Positions 1 through 8,550 are shown, numbered from the stretch's first letter. The stretch is DNA of 64,000 nucleotides from an uncultured Sphingobacteriales bacterium (GCA_937991535.1 CALKHN010000040.1:1-64000), one strand, 5' to 3'. The notes: generated by a model not told the origin, from the sequence alone. Program-made: numbers and translations.

Positions 1-187
1 CGCAACCAGCCGTTTGAAAAAAGAATTATTCTATTTTTACCGGACAGCAATGATCAGAAATCAACAAATCAGCAATCAAAAGGGCTTCATGCCTGATACT
101 TCAATAGCTGATTGCCGGCGGCTGATGGCAGCTTTAAGAATACATGCTGCTTCCCGGGTCTTTCTTTTTACTTTAGCAAAAAAAAAC
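1..187. other. Window-edge non-coding stretch upstream of ispF
   Basis: No gene is supported here. An open frame runs into ispF from position 14, but the extra 58 residues do not resemble any IspF N-terminus. The stretch between about 60 and 140 has the CAGCAATC / AGCTGATTGCC filler pattern seen in several other intergenic gaps of this window. The 3' end of an upstream gene could lie in the first few dozen bases, but it cannot be identified. Confidence 0.5.
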
Positions 188-670
188 ATGTCGTACAGAA
201 TAGGTTTGGGGGTAGACTTTCATCAGTTAGCCGAAGGAAAAAAATTATGGATAGGAGGAATTGAAATACCTCATTACAAAGGATCTTTAGGGCACAGCGA
301 TGCAGATGTGCTGCTGCATGCTATTTGTGATGCCATGCTGGGGGCCTTATGTTTAGGCGATATCGGCGTTCATTTCCCCAACACATCCGCGGAGTTTAAA
401 GATATTGACAGTAAAATCCTGCTGGAACGAACTTTTGCATTGATTCAAAAAGAAGGATATGCAATTGTAAATATTGATTCCACCCTTTGCTTAGAACTTC
501 CTAAAATAAAGCCCTATGTGCTGCAAATGCGCGAAACGATCGCCCGTATTGTCGGTCTTACGGTTAAGGATGTTTCGGTTAAAGCCACAACTACCGAACA
601 AATGGGCTTTGCCGGCAGAGAAGAAGGATTAATGGCATATGCAACGGTATTGTTGAGGGAGAAAATGTGA
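188..670 (+). CDS. ispF: 2-C-methyl-D-erythritol 2,4-cyclodiphosphate synthase
   Basis: IspF converts CDP-methylerythritol 2-phosphate to the 2,4-cyclodiphosphate, releasing CMP, in the cytoplasmic MEP isoprenoid pathway. The protein is 160 aa, the usual size. It shows the N-terminal GVDFH metal-binding motif (D10, H12), the GHSDADVLLHAICDAMLG block with the third metal-binding histidine, and the C-terminal KATTTEQMGFAGREEG signature. The ATG at 188 was chosen because MSYRIGLGVDFH matches the family N-terminus; the in-frame extension upstream is non-homologous. No other MEP gene is adjacent. The next gene, dut, is about 190 bp away across a repeat-bearing gap, so ispF is probably a separate transcription unit. 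Confidence 0.95.
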   Translation: MSYRIGLGVDFHQLAEGKKLWIGGIEIPHYKGSLGHSDADVLLHAICDAMLGALCLGDIGVHFPNTSAEFKDIDSKILLERTFALIQKEGYAIVNIDSTLCLELPKIKPYVLQMRETIARIVGLTVKDVSVKATTTEQMGFAGREEGLMAYATVLLREKM

Positions 671-864
671 AGATGTGGAAATATGGAAATGTGGCGGTTG
701 GTACCCGGCGCAAGAAGGGTCAGATCGCAACCTGGGAAATCCCAAAGGAAATACAAAGAACCAAATCACAAGAACCAAACTTGCCCGGGCAGGCATGCTG
801 CCGGCACCCATACCCCATAGCTCATACCTGACCGCCAATAGCCAAATAATCCTATTTTTGCCGC
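671..864. repeat. Intergenic gap with a dispersed palindrome/GGTTCTTG element (reverse copy)
   Basis: The gap between ispF and dut holds a reverse-oriented copy of an element also found near 8.9 kb and 53.3 kb. On the minus strand it reads as a GC-rich palindromic core (GCCCGGGC at 783-790), then GGCAAGTTT, then two GGTTCTT units within 755-780. Upstream at 671-695 is AT-rich filler with repeated GGAAATATGG-like words. Positions 811-825 (CCCATAGCTCATA) recur near 28.41 kb. No open frame here resembles a protein. Confidence 0.6.
853..860 (+). promoter_or_regulatory. Candidate -7 box (TATTTTTG) for dut
   Basis: TATTTTTG fits the Bacteroidota -7 consensus TAnnTTTG exactly and lies only 4 bases before the dut ATG at 865. 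Transcription would start at about the start codon, which would make the dut mRNA leaderless. No clear -33 TTTG is present at the expected spacing, so this is a suggestion only. Confidence 0.3.
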
Positions 865-1311
865 ATGTCAGCAGCACTCACCATTAAGATCATTAACCAG
901 TCTGATAATCCCCTGCCCGCTTATGCCACTTTGGGAGCATCCGGTATGGATATCCGTTCATTTCTTCAGTCTCCGCTTATTTTACAACCCCTGGAACGTT
1001 CATTAATCCCTACGGGACTTTTTGTTGAAATACCCCAGGGGTATGAAATACAGGTTCGCCCACGCAGCGGGATGGCTGTAAAACAGGGCATAACCTGCCT
1101 GAATACGCCGGGCACTATTGATTCGGACTACCGCGGTGAAATAAAAGTGATCCTCATTAACCTTTCCAATGAGCCACAGTCCATCCAGCCCGGAGACAGG
1201 ATTGCTCAAATAGTCATTCAGCGGGTGGAACAGGTCCAATGGGAGGCAACAGAAAAAATAAGCGTTACCTCCAGGAATGAAGGCGGCTTTGGGCACACAG
1301 GAAGAAACTAA
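865..1311 (+). CDS. dut: Deoxyuridine 5'-triphosphate nucleotidohydrolase (dUTPase)
   Basis: Trimeric dUTPase hydrolyses dUTP to dUMP and pyrophosphate, keeping uracil out of DNA and feeding dTMP synthesis. The 148-aa protein carries the family motifs in order: ATLGASGMDIRS (I), RPRSGMAVKQGI (II), GTIDSDYRGEIKVILIN (III), RIAQIVIQ (IV) and the P-loop-like C-terminal RNEGGFGHTG (V). The start follows family alignment (short lead, then IKIINQSDNPLPAYAT). No ribosome-binding site is possible in the 4 bases between the putative -7 box and ATG. It is followed 18 bp later by a DUF4292 lipoprotein and then an EnvC-like protein, an order I recall as common in Bacteroidota. Confidence 0.96.
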   Translation: MSAALTIKIINQSDNPLPAYATLGASGMDIRSFLQSPLILQPLERSLIPTGLFVEIPQGYEIQVRPRSGMAVKQGITCLNTPGTIDSDYRGEIKVILINLSNEPQSIQPGDRIAQIVIQRVEQVQWEATEKISVTSRNEGGFGHTGRN

Positions 1312-1329
1312 TCATTCTAAAAAGTTATC

Positions 1330-2142
1330 ATGCGGTTTGTTATCACTATAGTTTTCTTTATTGCTGTATTATGCAGTTGCCGCAGTTCAAAAAAGCTACA
1401 ATCGGCTATTACTAAAAAAGATACGCTCGTTACTGTTCTTTTGAACCCCGCGGAAACCGATTCTGCCAGGCTGGTGCATGAAACATTCGAAAAAATAAAA
1501 GCCAATCATATTGACTTCAATACTTTTTCCTCCAAAATAAAAGTGCAGTATAAAGACAATAAGCAAAGGAATTATGATTTCAATGCATTTGTGCGAATTC
1601 AAAAAGACAGCATTATATGGATATCTATAAACGCCGCATTTGGTATTGAAGCCTTCAGGGTTTTTATTACGCCCGACAGTATAAAAGTGATGGACAAGTT
1701 AGACAAGAATGTACAATACCGCTCCGTGGAATATACCAGGGAAATTATCCAACTACCGGTTGATTTTTATACCTTACAAGATTTAATAGTGGGTAACCCT
1801 GTATACTTAGACAGTACGCGTGTGCTTATGTATAAGGAAAGAGAAAATTCAATTTCATTATCTACAATGGGTGACTTTTTTAAGCATTTGCTTGCATTGC
1901 GAAAATATGATTTTGCTATACTGCATAGTAAACTGGATGATGCAGATGCCGTGCGCAGCCGTACTGCCGATTTCACATATAATGATTACGTTACTGTAAA
2001 CGGAAGGCTTTTTTCCACCAGCAGAAAAATTTCCGTGGCAGAAAAAACAAGGTTGGATGTAAACCTTGAATATAAACAGGTAGAATTTGATGTACCGCTC
2101 AGCTATCCTTTTAACATACCCCGAAATTACATTACAAAATAA
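1330..2142 (+). CDS. DUF4292-family lipoprotein
   Basis: This 270-aa protein begins with a lipoprotein signal (hydrophobic FVITIVFFIAVLCSC, lipidation at the first or second Cys around residue 15-17). The rest is soluble and beta-rich, with the DUF4292 pattern: FNTFSSKIKVQYKD, then DSIIWISINAAFGIEAFRVFITPDS-like strands and a C-terminal EFDVPLSYPFNIPRNY. DUF4292 has no proven role; its fold resembles lipoprotein carriers of the LolA/LolB type, but that comparison is from memory. The gene lies 18 bp after dut and about 80 bp before an EnvC-like gene, suggesting envelope maintenance. The family call is firm; the function is unknown. Confidence 0.85.
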   Translation: MRFVITIVFFIAVLCSCRSSKKLQSAITKKDTLVTVLLNPAETDSARLVHETFEKIKANHIDFNTFSSKIKVQYKDNKQRNYDFNAFVRIQKDSIIWISINAAFGIEAFRVFITPDSIKVMDKLDKNVQYRSVEYTREIIQLPVDFYTLQDLIVGNPVYLDSTRVLMYKERENSISLSTMGDFFKHLLALRKYDFAILHSKLDDADAVRSRTADFTYNDYVTVNGRLFSTSRKISVAEKTRLDVNLEYKQVEFDVPLSYPFNIPRNYITK

Positions 2143-2224
2143 TTTTAACAAAATTCAGTACAATCACATTCCCATACCATCGTTATTTGCAGTATTATCC
2201 CTTACGTCATATAAAATTTCAGGC

Positions 2225-3508
2225 ATGCGTAAATTCCTTTTTTTACTGTTCGTTTTACTTTGCGGGTTACAAATTTCATCGTGGTCACAATCAAAAGATG
2301 AATTAGAAAGCCAGCGCAAACAAATTCAACAGGAAATTGAGGAGTTGAGAAAATCGCAAAATTCCATCAAAAAAGATAAAAAGGAAAGCCTTGGACAACT
2401 GGCCCGTATACGTAACCTCATTAAGAAGAGAGATGCAGTTATAGAGACCATTAACAGGCAGGTGAGGCTGATCAATGACGATATTTACACCAATAACCGG
2501 GAAATAGCGCGTTTAAAAAATGAACTGGATACGCTTAAAGCCCAGTATGCCAAGACGATCGAATACGCCTATAAAAACAGGAGCAGTTATGACATGCTCA
2601 ACTTCATCTTCTCTGCCGTTAGCTTCAACGATGCCATCAAAAGAATTACCTATTTGAAAGCATACCGCGAATACAGGGGGAGACAGGTAGATAATATCCA
2701 TCAAACCCAATTGTTATTGTCGCAAAAAAACCAGTCACTTGCTGAAAATAAAAATCTCAAAACACAAACGCTTGCCGTGCAAAGCCAGCAAATGCAAAAG
2801 CTGGAAGAGGAAAAGAAGCAAAAAGATGCCGTTGTTTCCAAACTGAAGCTTAAGGAAAAGGAACTGGATAAACAGCTCACTTCAAAAAGAAAATTAGAGA
2901 ATAATATTAAGAATTCAATTGCTGCCATCATTAAGAGAGAAATAATGGAGGCTGAAAAAGTGGAGCGGGCAAAAAGAGAGGCGGCCGCTAAAGCGGCAGG
3001 CGGCAATAAACCTGTTGCTGTGGCAAGCACCAGTTCCCGTGCGGCAAATAAGCTTGAAAATACACCCGAAGTAACCGCAGTGTCAGTTGGCTTTGAAAAT
3101 AACCGCCGAAAACTTCCCTGGCCGGTATCCAAAGGAGATATCACCGGGCCCTTTGGCAAACATAAAATAGAAGGAACCCGGTTATTTGAAGACAATATCG
3201 GTGTTTATATTCAAACGAATATCGGCGCACCCGTAAAGGCTGTTTATGAAGGCACTGTATCTTCCGTACACAATTTTGGCGCTGTGTCTGCCGTAACCAT
3301 ACGACACGGTAAATACCTTACTACTTACTACAATCTCACGGGCATAAGTGTAAATAAAGACGAGGAAATAAAACTGGGGCAGGTGCTTGGCAAAGCCGCT
3401 GAATCGGAAGATGAAGACGGCATAGGCAAAGTTCTTTTTGTTGTAACCGTAGTGGTTGGCAATAACCCCAAATATCTTAATCCCGAAGACTGGATAAAAC
3501 CAAGATAG
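2225..3508 (+). CDS. EnvC-like murein hydrolase activator (degenerate LytM)
   Basis: This 427-aa protein has a Sec signal (MRKFLFLLFVLLCG...SWSQ), a long charged coiled coil (about residues 22-250, rich in K/E/Q) and a C-terminal LytM/M23-like domain (about residues 295-425). That domain keeps the fold signature GDITGPFGKHK...NIGVYIQTN...VKAVYEGTV...AVTIRHG but lacks the HxxxD and HxH zinc ligands. It therefore probably activates an amidase rather than cutting peptidoglycan, as EnvC does in other bacteria; an AmiC-type amidase sits at 7.3 kb. The start at 2225 was chosen because it gives a clean signal peptide; the frame is open from 2087 and would otherwise overlap the preceding gene. Confidence 0.88.
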   Translation: MRKFLFLLFVLLCGLQISSWSQSKDELESQRKQIQQEIEELRKSQNSIKKDKKESLGQLARIRNLIKKRDAVIETINRQVRLINDDIYTNNREIARLKNELDTLKAQYAKTIEYAYKNRSSYDMLNFIFSAVSFNDAIKRITYLKAYREYRGRQVDNIHQTQLLLSQKNQSLAENKNLKTQTLAVQSQQMQKLEEEKKQKDAVVSKLKLKEKELDKQLTSKRKLENNIKNSIAAIIKREIMEAEKVERAKREAAAKAAGGNKPVAVASTSSRAANKLENTPEVTAVSVGFENNRRKLPWPVSKGDITGPFGKHKIEGTRLFEDNIGVYIQTNIGAPVKAVYEGTVSSVHNFGAVSAVTIRHGKYLTTYYNLTGISVNKDEEIKLGQVLGKAAESEDEDGIGKVLFVVTVVVGNNPKYLNPEDWIKPR

Positions 3509-3597
3509 GGATGAGTGAATTGTGATGAAAGGGAGCGATTTTCAAATTTTTCTTCTTATGATAGTATCCCGCATTGTTATTGGCCTCTATATCTGCT

Positions 3598-4986
3598 ATG
3601 TACAGGCCATATAGAATTATCCTGCTGTTGGCTTTTTGTGGTATTTTTTTGATGGCTTCCTGTTCAAATAAAAATAATAAAGAGCCAATGCACTTTACCG
3701 AAACGCAACTTACCAATGACAGCTACGGTCATTTTTTAAATTCAACCCAGGTTTTTTCTCCGGATGATGAATGGATAGTATATGATACCCGCAATGATGA
3801 CAGTGGTATTGGTCTAACGGGAAGCATTGAAATGGTAAATACAAAAACAGGTGAAGTAAAGCACTTATACCGTACGCATAACCAAACAGTATATGGCCCC
3901 GGCGTTGGCGCCGCCACTTTTTCGCCGGCTGATCATACAGTATTATTCATTCACGGCATTCGTAACGCCAGCCAAAATAACCCGTATGGTTTTACACGGC
4001 GCACGGGTGTGGCCATTCATACTACCAACCCCTTTGAGCCTGTATTTATGGATGCCCGAAACATTGTACCACCTTTTACACCCGGGGCACTGCGCGGAGG
4101 AACACACGCCCATTCGTGGAGTGGCGACGGGAAATGGATAAGCTTCACCTACAATGATTATATTATGGAACAGTTGGCCAAAATGGATTCCACTGTTAAA
4201 GATTTAAGGACCATTGCTGTAATGATGCCCCAAAAGGTAACAGTACCCGGCGACAGTACAATGGAGAATAATAATGGTGAATATTTTTCGGCAGTGGTTG
4301 CAAAGGTTACAGAAAATCCCAAACCAGGGAGTGATGAAATTGAGAAAGCATTTGACGAGGGCTGGATTGGCAGGAAAGGATATCAAAGACCAGATGGAAG
4401 CTGGCAACACCGTGCTATTGCTTTCCAGGGAAATGTACACGATGAAAAGAATGAAATTATAGCTGAAGTATTTGTGGCCGATATTCCGGATAATATAACC
4501 AGAGCTTCAGCGGGCAGTCCGCTGGAAGGCACAGACCATTCAAGACCGAATCCTCCGCAAGGAGTTACGCAAAGAAGAATTACCTACACCCAACATGGTA
4601 TCCAGGGTCCCAGGCATTGGTTGCGTACTACATCTGATGGCGCTTTAATACTGTTTATGGCCAAAGATTCCAAAGGGATTATTCAGGTTTTTGGCGTTTC
4701 ACCCAACGGAGGAAGAATCAGTCAGATCACATTTAACGATTTTTCCATCCTGGGACCCATCAATATAAGCCCCGATGACGCTTATGTTTCCTATGTGGCA
4801 GACAACAGTGTATACATCACCCATATAAAAACCCATTTATCTGAAAGGTTAACTCCACGCAGCTCTGATGAAGATGCTCCATTCGGGGCGGTAATATGGT
4901 CGAACAAGGGCGAGACACTGGCTTTCAACCGCCGTGTAAAGCAAGATGGGCAAAAATATATACAGCTATTTTTGCTGAAGAAATGA
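3598..4986 (+). CDS. YidR-like DUF3748 beta-propeller lipoprotein
   Basis: About 462 aa with a lipoprotein signal (IILLLAFCGIFLMASC, Cys about residue 22) followed by WD40/TolB-like repeats. It matches the DUF3748/YidR family by recognisable blocks: FTPGALRGGTHAHSWSGDG, ISFTYNDYIME, PKPGSDEIEKAFDEGWIG and GPRHWLRTT, which closely parallel my memory of Escherichia coli YidR. Repeats such as FSPDDEWIVYDTR and ISPDDAYVSYVAD suggest a beta-propeller. The family's function is not established. Unlike the cytoplasmic-looking E. coli protein, this one appears to be an exported lipoprotein. ATG 3598 was preferred to 3574 because it gives a normal signal length. Confidence 0.85.
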   Translation: MYRPYRIILLLAFCGIFLMASCSNKNNKEPMHFTETQLTNDSYGHFLNSTQVFSPDDEWIVYDTRNDDSGIGLTGSIEMVNTKTGEVKHLYRTHNQTVYGPGVGAATFSPADHTVLFIHGIRNASQNNPYGFTRRTGVAIHTTNPFEPVFMDARNIVPPFTPGALRGGTHAHSWSGDGKWISFTYNDYIMEQLAKMDSTVKDLRTIAVMMPQKVTVPGDSTMENNNGEYFSAVVAKVTENPKPGSDEIEKAFDEGWIGRKGYQRPDGSWQHRAIAFQGNVHDEKNEIIAEVFVADIPDNITRASAGSPLEGTDHSRPNPPQGVTQRRITYTQHGIQGPRHWLRTTSDGALILFMAKDSKGIIQVFGVSPNGGRISQITFNDFSILGPINISPDDAYVSYVADNSVYITHIKTHLSERLTPRSSDEDAPFGAVIWSNKGETLAFNRRVKQDGQKYIQLFLLKK

Positions 4987-5393
4987 TAGCTAAAGTCCGG
5001 GCAAGACTGTAAAGAACGAATTTGGGATCAATGCTTCAAAAGCACTTCCCATCTACCTCCGGTGAAAGGTCTACCATCCTGTTTCAATATGCGGATCTGC
5101 AAAGCTATTCAATGCCGGTGCCTGCTGAACGGGTTCAGGTACATCATCTCTTCCATGTGAAGGCTCATTTTTTTAAATTAAATTATCCGGCCGCGCTTGT
5201 CTTTTCAGGAATTAAAATATTTAGATAAAGTACTACGCGATGCAACAGTTTTCAACAATTAAAGCTCAACTTTAGTCAATACACGCTGGGAAATAAGCAC
5301 GCACATTCATTGTGATGCTAAGCTAAATTATGTTGCTCAAACTCGTGTATTTTTATAACTGAAGGCGTGGATTATCCTTACAAAACTTTCATT
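4987..5393. other. Non-coding gap, no supported gene
   Basis: About 400 bp between two plus-strand lipoprotein genes. A 68-codon open frame at 5022-5228 has no recognisable features and is probably chance. I see no strong terminator hairpin or tRNA-like structure. The last 60 bases before the next gene are AT-rich and probably hold its promoter, but no convincing TTTG/TAnnTTTG pair was found. Confidence 0.4.
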
Positions 5394-6185
5394 ATGATAC
5401 ATAAGTATATTTTATTGTTCAGCCTGATCATTCTTGTAGCAGGCAGCAGTTGCAACCGTTACTATTACAAGCCTAATGGGGTAAATGCTCCTTTGTTTAC
5501 AAATGGCCGACAGGCGCACCTGAATATAGCAGGCAGTATAGGCGGCAATAGCGCCGACTATGATTATGAAGGCACCCGGTATGTTTTTGATTTGCAGGCT
5601 TCTGTTTCTCCGGTAAAGCATCTGGGCATTATAGCCAATTACAGCACCTATGGTTATACGCCCGATAATCCCGATGCCATAAATGGTAATGTGGATGGTA
5701 AAGCGCACTTACTTGAGTTTGGTGTGGGGGGATATTACGCAAAGGGCAACAAATTTAAGATGGTGGCAGACTGCTATGCAGGCTATGGAACCGGCCAGAT
5801 CAGGAGTGACGTTGATATGCGGATAAAACGTTTTTTTATACAACCCGGTATAGGCGTTCGCTCTCCTGCATTTGACGCCGCATTTAATCTCCGTTTGATC
5901 AGTGCTAAATATGATCATTTCAATGCAAAAGGCATGAGCAACGATTATCTTATGCAACAAGACCTTATTAACAGCAGCGGGCGGCGGATTGATAATACCA
6001 ACTATGCTTTTGTTGAACCTTCTTTTACGGTAAGAACGGGATACAAATTTATTAAAGCGCAGTTGCAGATGGTATTTGCACAGGAAATAACAAGCGTGCC
6101 CTGGCATTATAATCCTTCCAGGTACACGGTAGGGCTTTATTTTAGTTTAGAAGATGCTATAGCGGAAGCCATGAAGGGCCGGTAA
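5394..6185 (+). CDS. Putative lipoprotein with outer-membrane beta-barrel-like repeats
   Basis: This 263-aa protein starts with a lipoprotein-type signal (MIHKYILLFSLIILVAGSSC, Cys at residue 20). The mature part alternates polar and hydrophobic residues in short strands: HLNIAGSIGG, FDLQASVSPVKHLGIIANYST, LLEFGVGGYYA, FKMVADCYAGYGTGQ, and a final YTVGLYFSLEDA. This resembles small 8-strand barrel or porin-like families of Bacteroidota, but no specific family is recognised. ATG 5394 was chosen over an in-frame GTG at 5367 because only the shorter form gives a proper signal. The function is unknown. It is convergent with tag, with 1 bp between stop codons. Confidence 0.7.
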   Translation: MIHKYILLFSLIILVAGSSCNRYYYKPNGVNAPLFTNGRQAHLNIAGSIGGNSADYDYEGTRYVFDLQASVSPVKHLGIIANYSTYGYTPDNPDAINGNVDGKAHLLEFGVGGYYAKGNKFKMVADCYAGYGTGQIRSDVDMRIKRFFIQPGIGVRSPAFDAAFNLRLISAKYDHFNAKGMSNDYLMQQDLINSSGRRIDNTNYAFVEPSFTVRTGYKFIKAQLQMVFAQEITSVPWHYNPSRYTVGLYFSLEDAIAEAMKGR

Positions 6186-6186
6186 T

Positions 6187-6732
6187 TTACCTGTTCCAGG
6201 CAGGTTTACTTTTAATTATTCTTTTATGTACAGGACAATCAACAGTGTGTGCACCGGGTAAATATCCTGTGCTGAGAAGGAACTCGTTGACAATTTCGCC
6301 CCCGGTGAATTTGAATGTAGCTTTAAAAATCTTCATCCACTCTTCTTTGGTTTTAGGATGATGATGTTCGATCCAGCCTTTGAACGAGTCAAATTCCTTT
6401 TGAAGCTGAACAACGGCTTTAGCATTTTCAATAGCCGCATTCACCTTCAAACGATTCCTGATGATACCTGCATCATTCAGCAACCGTTCCCTGTCTTTAT
6501 CTGTATATTTTGCAATACGGGAAATATTGAAATTGTGATAGGCTTTCCGGAAACCTTTTTCTTTTTTTAAAATGGTAGTCCAGCTTAAACCCGCCTGGTT
6601 GATTTCCAGTATTAAACGACAAAATAATTCATTATCGTCTGCAATAGGAAACCCGTAGTGATTATTGTGATAATCCCTGTGCACATTTTCCTCTGTGGCG
6701 CTTAATCCGTTTACATAACTGCAATAGCTCAT
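6187..6732 (-). CDS. tag: DNA-3-methyladenine glycosylase I
   Basis: Tag removes 3-methyladenine from alkylated DNA, starting base excision repair. The 181-aa protein has the zinc-snap ligands of the family: C4 and H22 at the N-terminus and H162/C166 in AHTVDC near the C-terminus. The likely catalytic Glu43 sits in LEINQAGLSW. NDAGIIRNRLKVNAAIENA is the usual helix-hairpin-helix region. Length and motifs match the family. It is transcribed leftward and stands alone; the next minus-strand gene upstream (Dabb) is 150 bp away across AT-rich filler. Confidence 0.95.
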   Translation of the reverse strand: MSYCSYVNGLSATEENVHRDYHNNHYGFPIADDNELFCRLILEINQAGLSWTTILKKEKGFRKAYHNFNISRIAKYTDKDRERLLNDAGIIRNRLKVNAAIENAKAVVQLQKEFDSFKGWIEHHHPKTKEEWMKIFKATFKFTGGEIVNEFLLSTGYLPGAHTVDCPVHKRIIKSKPAWNR

Positions 6733-6882
6733 GGTATAATATGAATTTGGCGGCCAGTCATCAGCAATTAGCTGTCAGCTTTCGGGAGGTTACTACTAAA
6801 AGATGAATGCTCCTTCTTTCACTACCCTGTATTTCAGCATTTTCAAATTTTCAAATCAGCACATTTCCAAATTTTCACATTC
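6733..6882. repeat. Low-complexity intergenic filler
   Basis: This gap contains repeated words of two sorts: CAGCAATTAGCTGTCAGC-like text at 6762-6782 and a run of TTTTCAAATTTTCAAAT / TTCCAAATTTTCACATT words at 6838-6890. The same sorts of words recur in other gaps of the window (1-187, 8.77 kb, 28.3 kb, 53.27 kb, 60.16 kb). No gene is seen. Confidence 0.5.
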
Positions 6883-7296
6883 TCAAACATTCACCGTATC
6901 ATATACCACCACTTTTTTCCAGAGGTGCTTGCATTCATCAACGAATTTTAAATGAACGGGATCCGTCTGATAACTATCCTGGTCGGCTTTATTGTTAAAC
7001 AGCAACAGCCACGAAACTGAATACGACCGGTCTATCACATCGCGGTTGGTATCGGCGGGCTTGCCGATATAAAAGGTTTTAATGGTCTTAACGGCAGAGA
7101 GTTTCCTCAATCCGGCTACCAGTTCTTCAAAATCTTCCCTGCTTTCCGGGCTATTCAGCCAGAAATAAACGTGGTGAATAAAAATGCTGTTGTCACTCAT
7201 AGCGTATATATTTTCAAAAGGACCAGCCATTATTACAGTGGCAAGAGCCTTTTTTGTGGTTTGATGAACAAACTTACGGTGCGAAACTTTATCCAT
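6883..7296 (-). CDS. Dabb (stress-responsive alpha/beta barrel) domain protein
   Basis: The 137-aa protein ends with a Dabb domain (about residues 37-135): IFIHHVYFWLNSPE, an FEELVAGLRKLSAVKTIKTFYIGKP segment and the VHLKFVDECKHLWKKVVVYD end typical of the family. Dabb proteins are small ferredoxin-like dimers of mostly unknown function. Residues 1-32 (HRKFVHQTTKKALATVIMAG...IYA) look like a degenerate Tat or Sec export signal, since Bacteroidota Dabb proteins often begin with an RRKFV-type leader; here one arginine is His. If translation instead starts at the internal ATG (7198-7200) the protein would be cytosolic. Confidence 0.8.
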   Translation of the reverse strand: MDKVSHRKFVHQTTKKALATVIMAGPFENIYAMSDNSIFIHHVYFWLNSPESREDFEELVAGLRKLSAVKTIKTFYIGKPADTNRDVIDRSYSVSWLLLFNNKADQDSYQTDPVHLKFVDECKHLWKKVVVYDTVNV

Positions 7297-7315
7297 GGAA
7301 AAATTTATGAAAAGC

Positions 7316-8485
7316 CTACCTCATTTCCTTCAGCCAGTCTTTTATACCTTCATATATTTTTTTCGCTACGGCATTGTGAAACTGCGGGTCCAGTATCATT
7401 TTTTCATCATCGGTATTGCTTAAAAAAGCCACCTCTACGAGACAATTCGGATAATCTGTTGGACCGTTTAGCGAAAAATTAAACCCGCCCACATTACCTG
7501 CTTCCATTAAAGGAAGTTCCAGCATTCGCTGCAGAATGGATTGCGACAGGCTTCTGAAGCCAATATAACGGTAATAAGTACTCGTTCCTTTTATAAACGC
7601 ATTACCCGAAGAATTGAGATGAATGCTGATCAGCAGATCGGGTATTTCGGCGTTCAGCATTTCCACCCGCTCCGCCATGCTCAGGGTTGTATCCTTTTCT
7701 CTTGTCATAAATGTTGTTACTCCTTTCCGTTTCAACAATTTATTTAATGCCTGTGAAATTTTAAGCGTATACGCTTTCTCCAATATTTTACTGCTTATAC
7801 CCGTAGCGCCAATATTTGTTCCTCCATGGCCAGCATCAATAGCAATTTTAAGCTGCCGGATCTTCAGGTCTTCGGGTTGCCGTTTTACACGTATCACCAG
7901 CTTTTTCCCTGTACTGTCGTACCCGATATGATAACCCCAATGCTGCGGATGCGCTAATTCTATATAAACCCGCATCACATCATCATCTGTTTGTTCATAC
8001 CAGACGTTTTTGATTTCTTTTACAGATTTGAATTGCGATATCCAGTTTGTATTGGAAGTGGCCCCAAAAATATCCAATGCGATACGGGAAGGATTAATTT
8101 GCTGTATACTGCGGTAGGGTAATCTTTCGTCAAGACCAATAGTAACATAATCGAACCGGTCATCTCCGTATACCCGCCAGCTTGAAGTAAGATAATACGG
8201 CGCCGGTACCTTGCATGGCAGCCATTGTGTATTGGCTTTAGCGATATATGCAAAATGATTTTTGGAGAGTTGCACTTTATAATCGGTGTGTACAGAATCC
8301 ACTATCCGCATTACCACGCCCGAATCCAGGTAAGTCATCTTTGCACCACCCAAACGGTCCTCACCCAATCCATATTTTAAAAAAGGGAGTTTGCCAACAG
8401 TTTGTACCATCATAGCTTTTGTGGTATCCTGTGCTACAGCAAGAAACGGAAAACAGAGTAAAAAATATAAAAGTGCTTTTTTCAT
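7316..8485 (-). CDS. N-acetylmuramoyl-L-alanine amidase (Amidase_3, AmiC type)
   Basis: This periplasmic zinc amidase cuts the bond between MurNAc and the stem peptide during cell separation. The 389-aa protein has a Sec signal (MKKALLYFLLCFPFLAVAQ), an N-terminal AMIN-like beta region (about 20-195) and a C-terminal Amidase_3 domain (about 200-385). The zinc and catalytic positions are visible: IAIDAGHGG (His), ILEKAYTL (Glu), LISIHLNSS (His) and CLVEVAFLSN (catalytic Glu). The start at 8485 was chosen over an in-frame codon 6 residues upstream because it begins the signal peptide. The degenerate LytM protein at 2.2 kb is a possible activator (inference). Confidence 0.93.
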   Translation of the reverse strand: MKKALLYFLLCFPFLAVAQDTTKAMMVQTVGKLPFLKYGLGEDRLGGAKMTYLDSGVVMRIVDSVHTDYKVQLSKNHFAYIAKANTQWLPCKVPAPYYLTSSWRVYGDDRFDYVTIGLDERLPYRSIQQINPSRIALDIFGATSNTNWISQFKSVKEIKNVWYEQTDDDVMRVYIELAHPQHWGYHIGYDSTGKKLVIRVKRQPEDLKIRQLKIAIDAGHGGTNIGATGISSKILEKAYTLKISQALNKLLKRKGVTTFMTREKDTTLSMAERVEMLNAEIPDLLISIHLNSSGNAFIKGTSTYYRYIGFRSLSQSILQRMLELPLMEAGNVGGFNFSLNGPTDYPNCLVEVAFLSNTDDEKMILDPQFHNAVAKKIYEGIKDWLKEMR

Positions 8486-8513
8486 CACTTGAAGATAAAG
8501 CATACGCTATATA

Positions 8514-8550
8514 AAAAGAAAACCCCACGGCAGGCAGTGTGGGGTTTCTC
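8514..8550 (-). terminator. Rho-independent terminator (minus strand)
   Basis: On the minus strand, AAACCCCAC pairs with GTGGGGTTT around a loop of about 10 nt, followed by TTTTCTTTTTAT. It stands immediately upstream of the amidase start, so it ends a transcript coming from the right: either read-through from the L,D-transpeptidase 430 bp away or an unannotated small RNA. Confidence 0.75.

Noticed and set aside
5022..5228. 68-codon plus-strand open frame in the gap before the beta-barrel lipoprotein
   Set aside because: No start context, signal, motif or family resemblance; composition is like the surrounding non-coding DNA.
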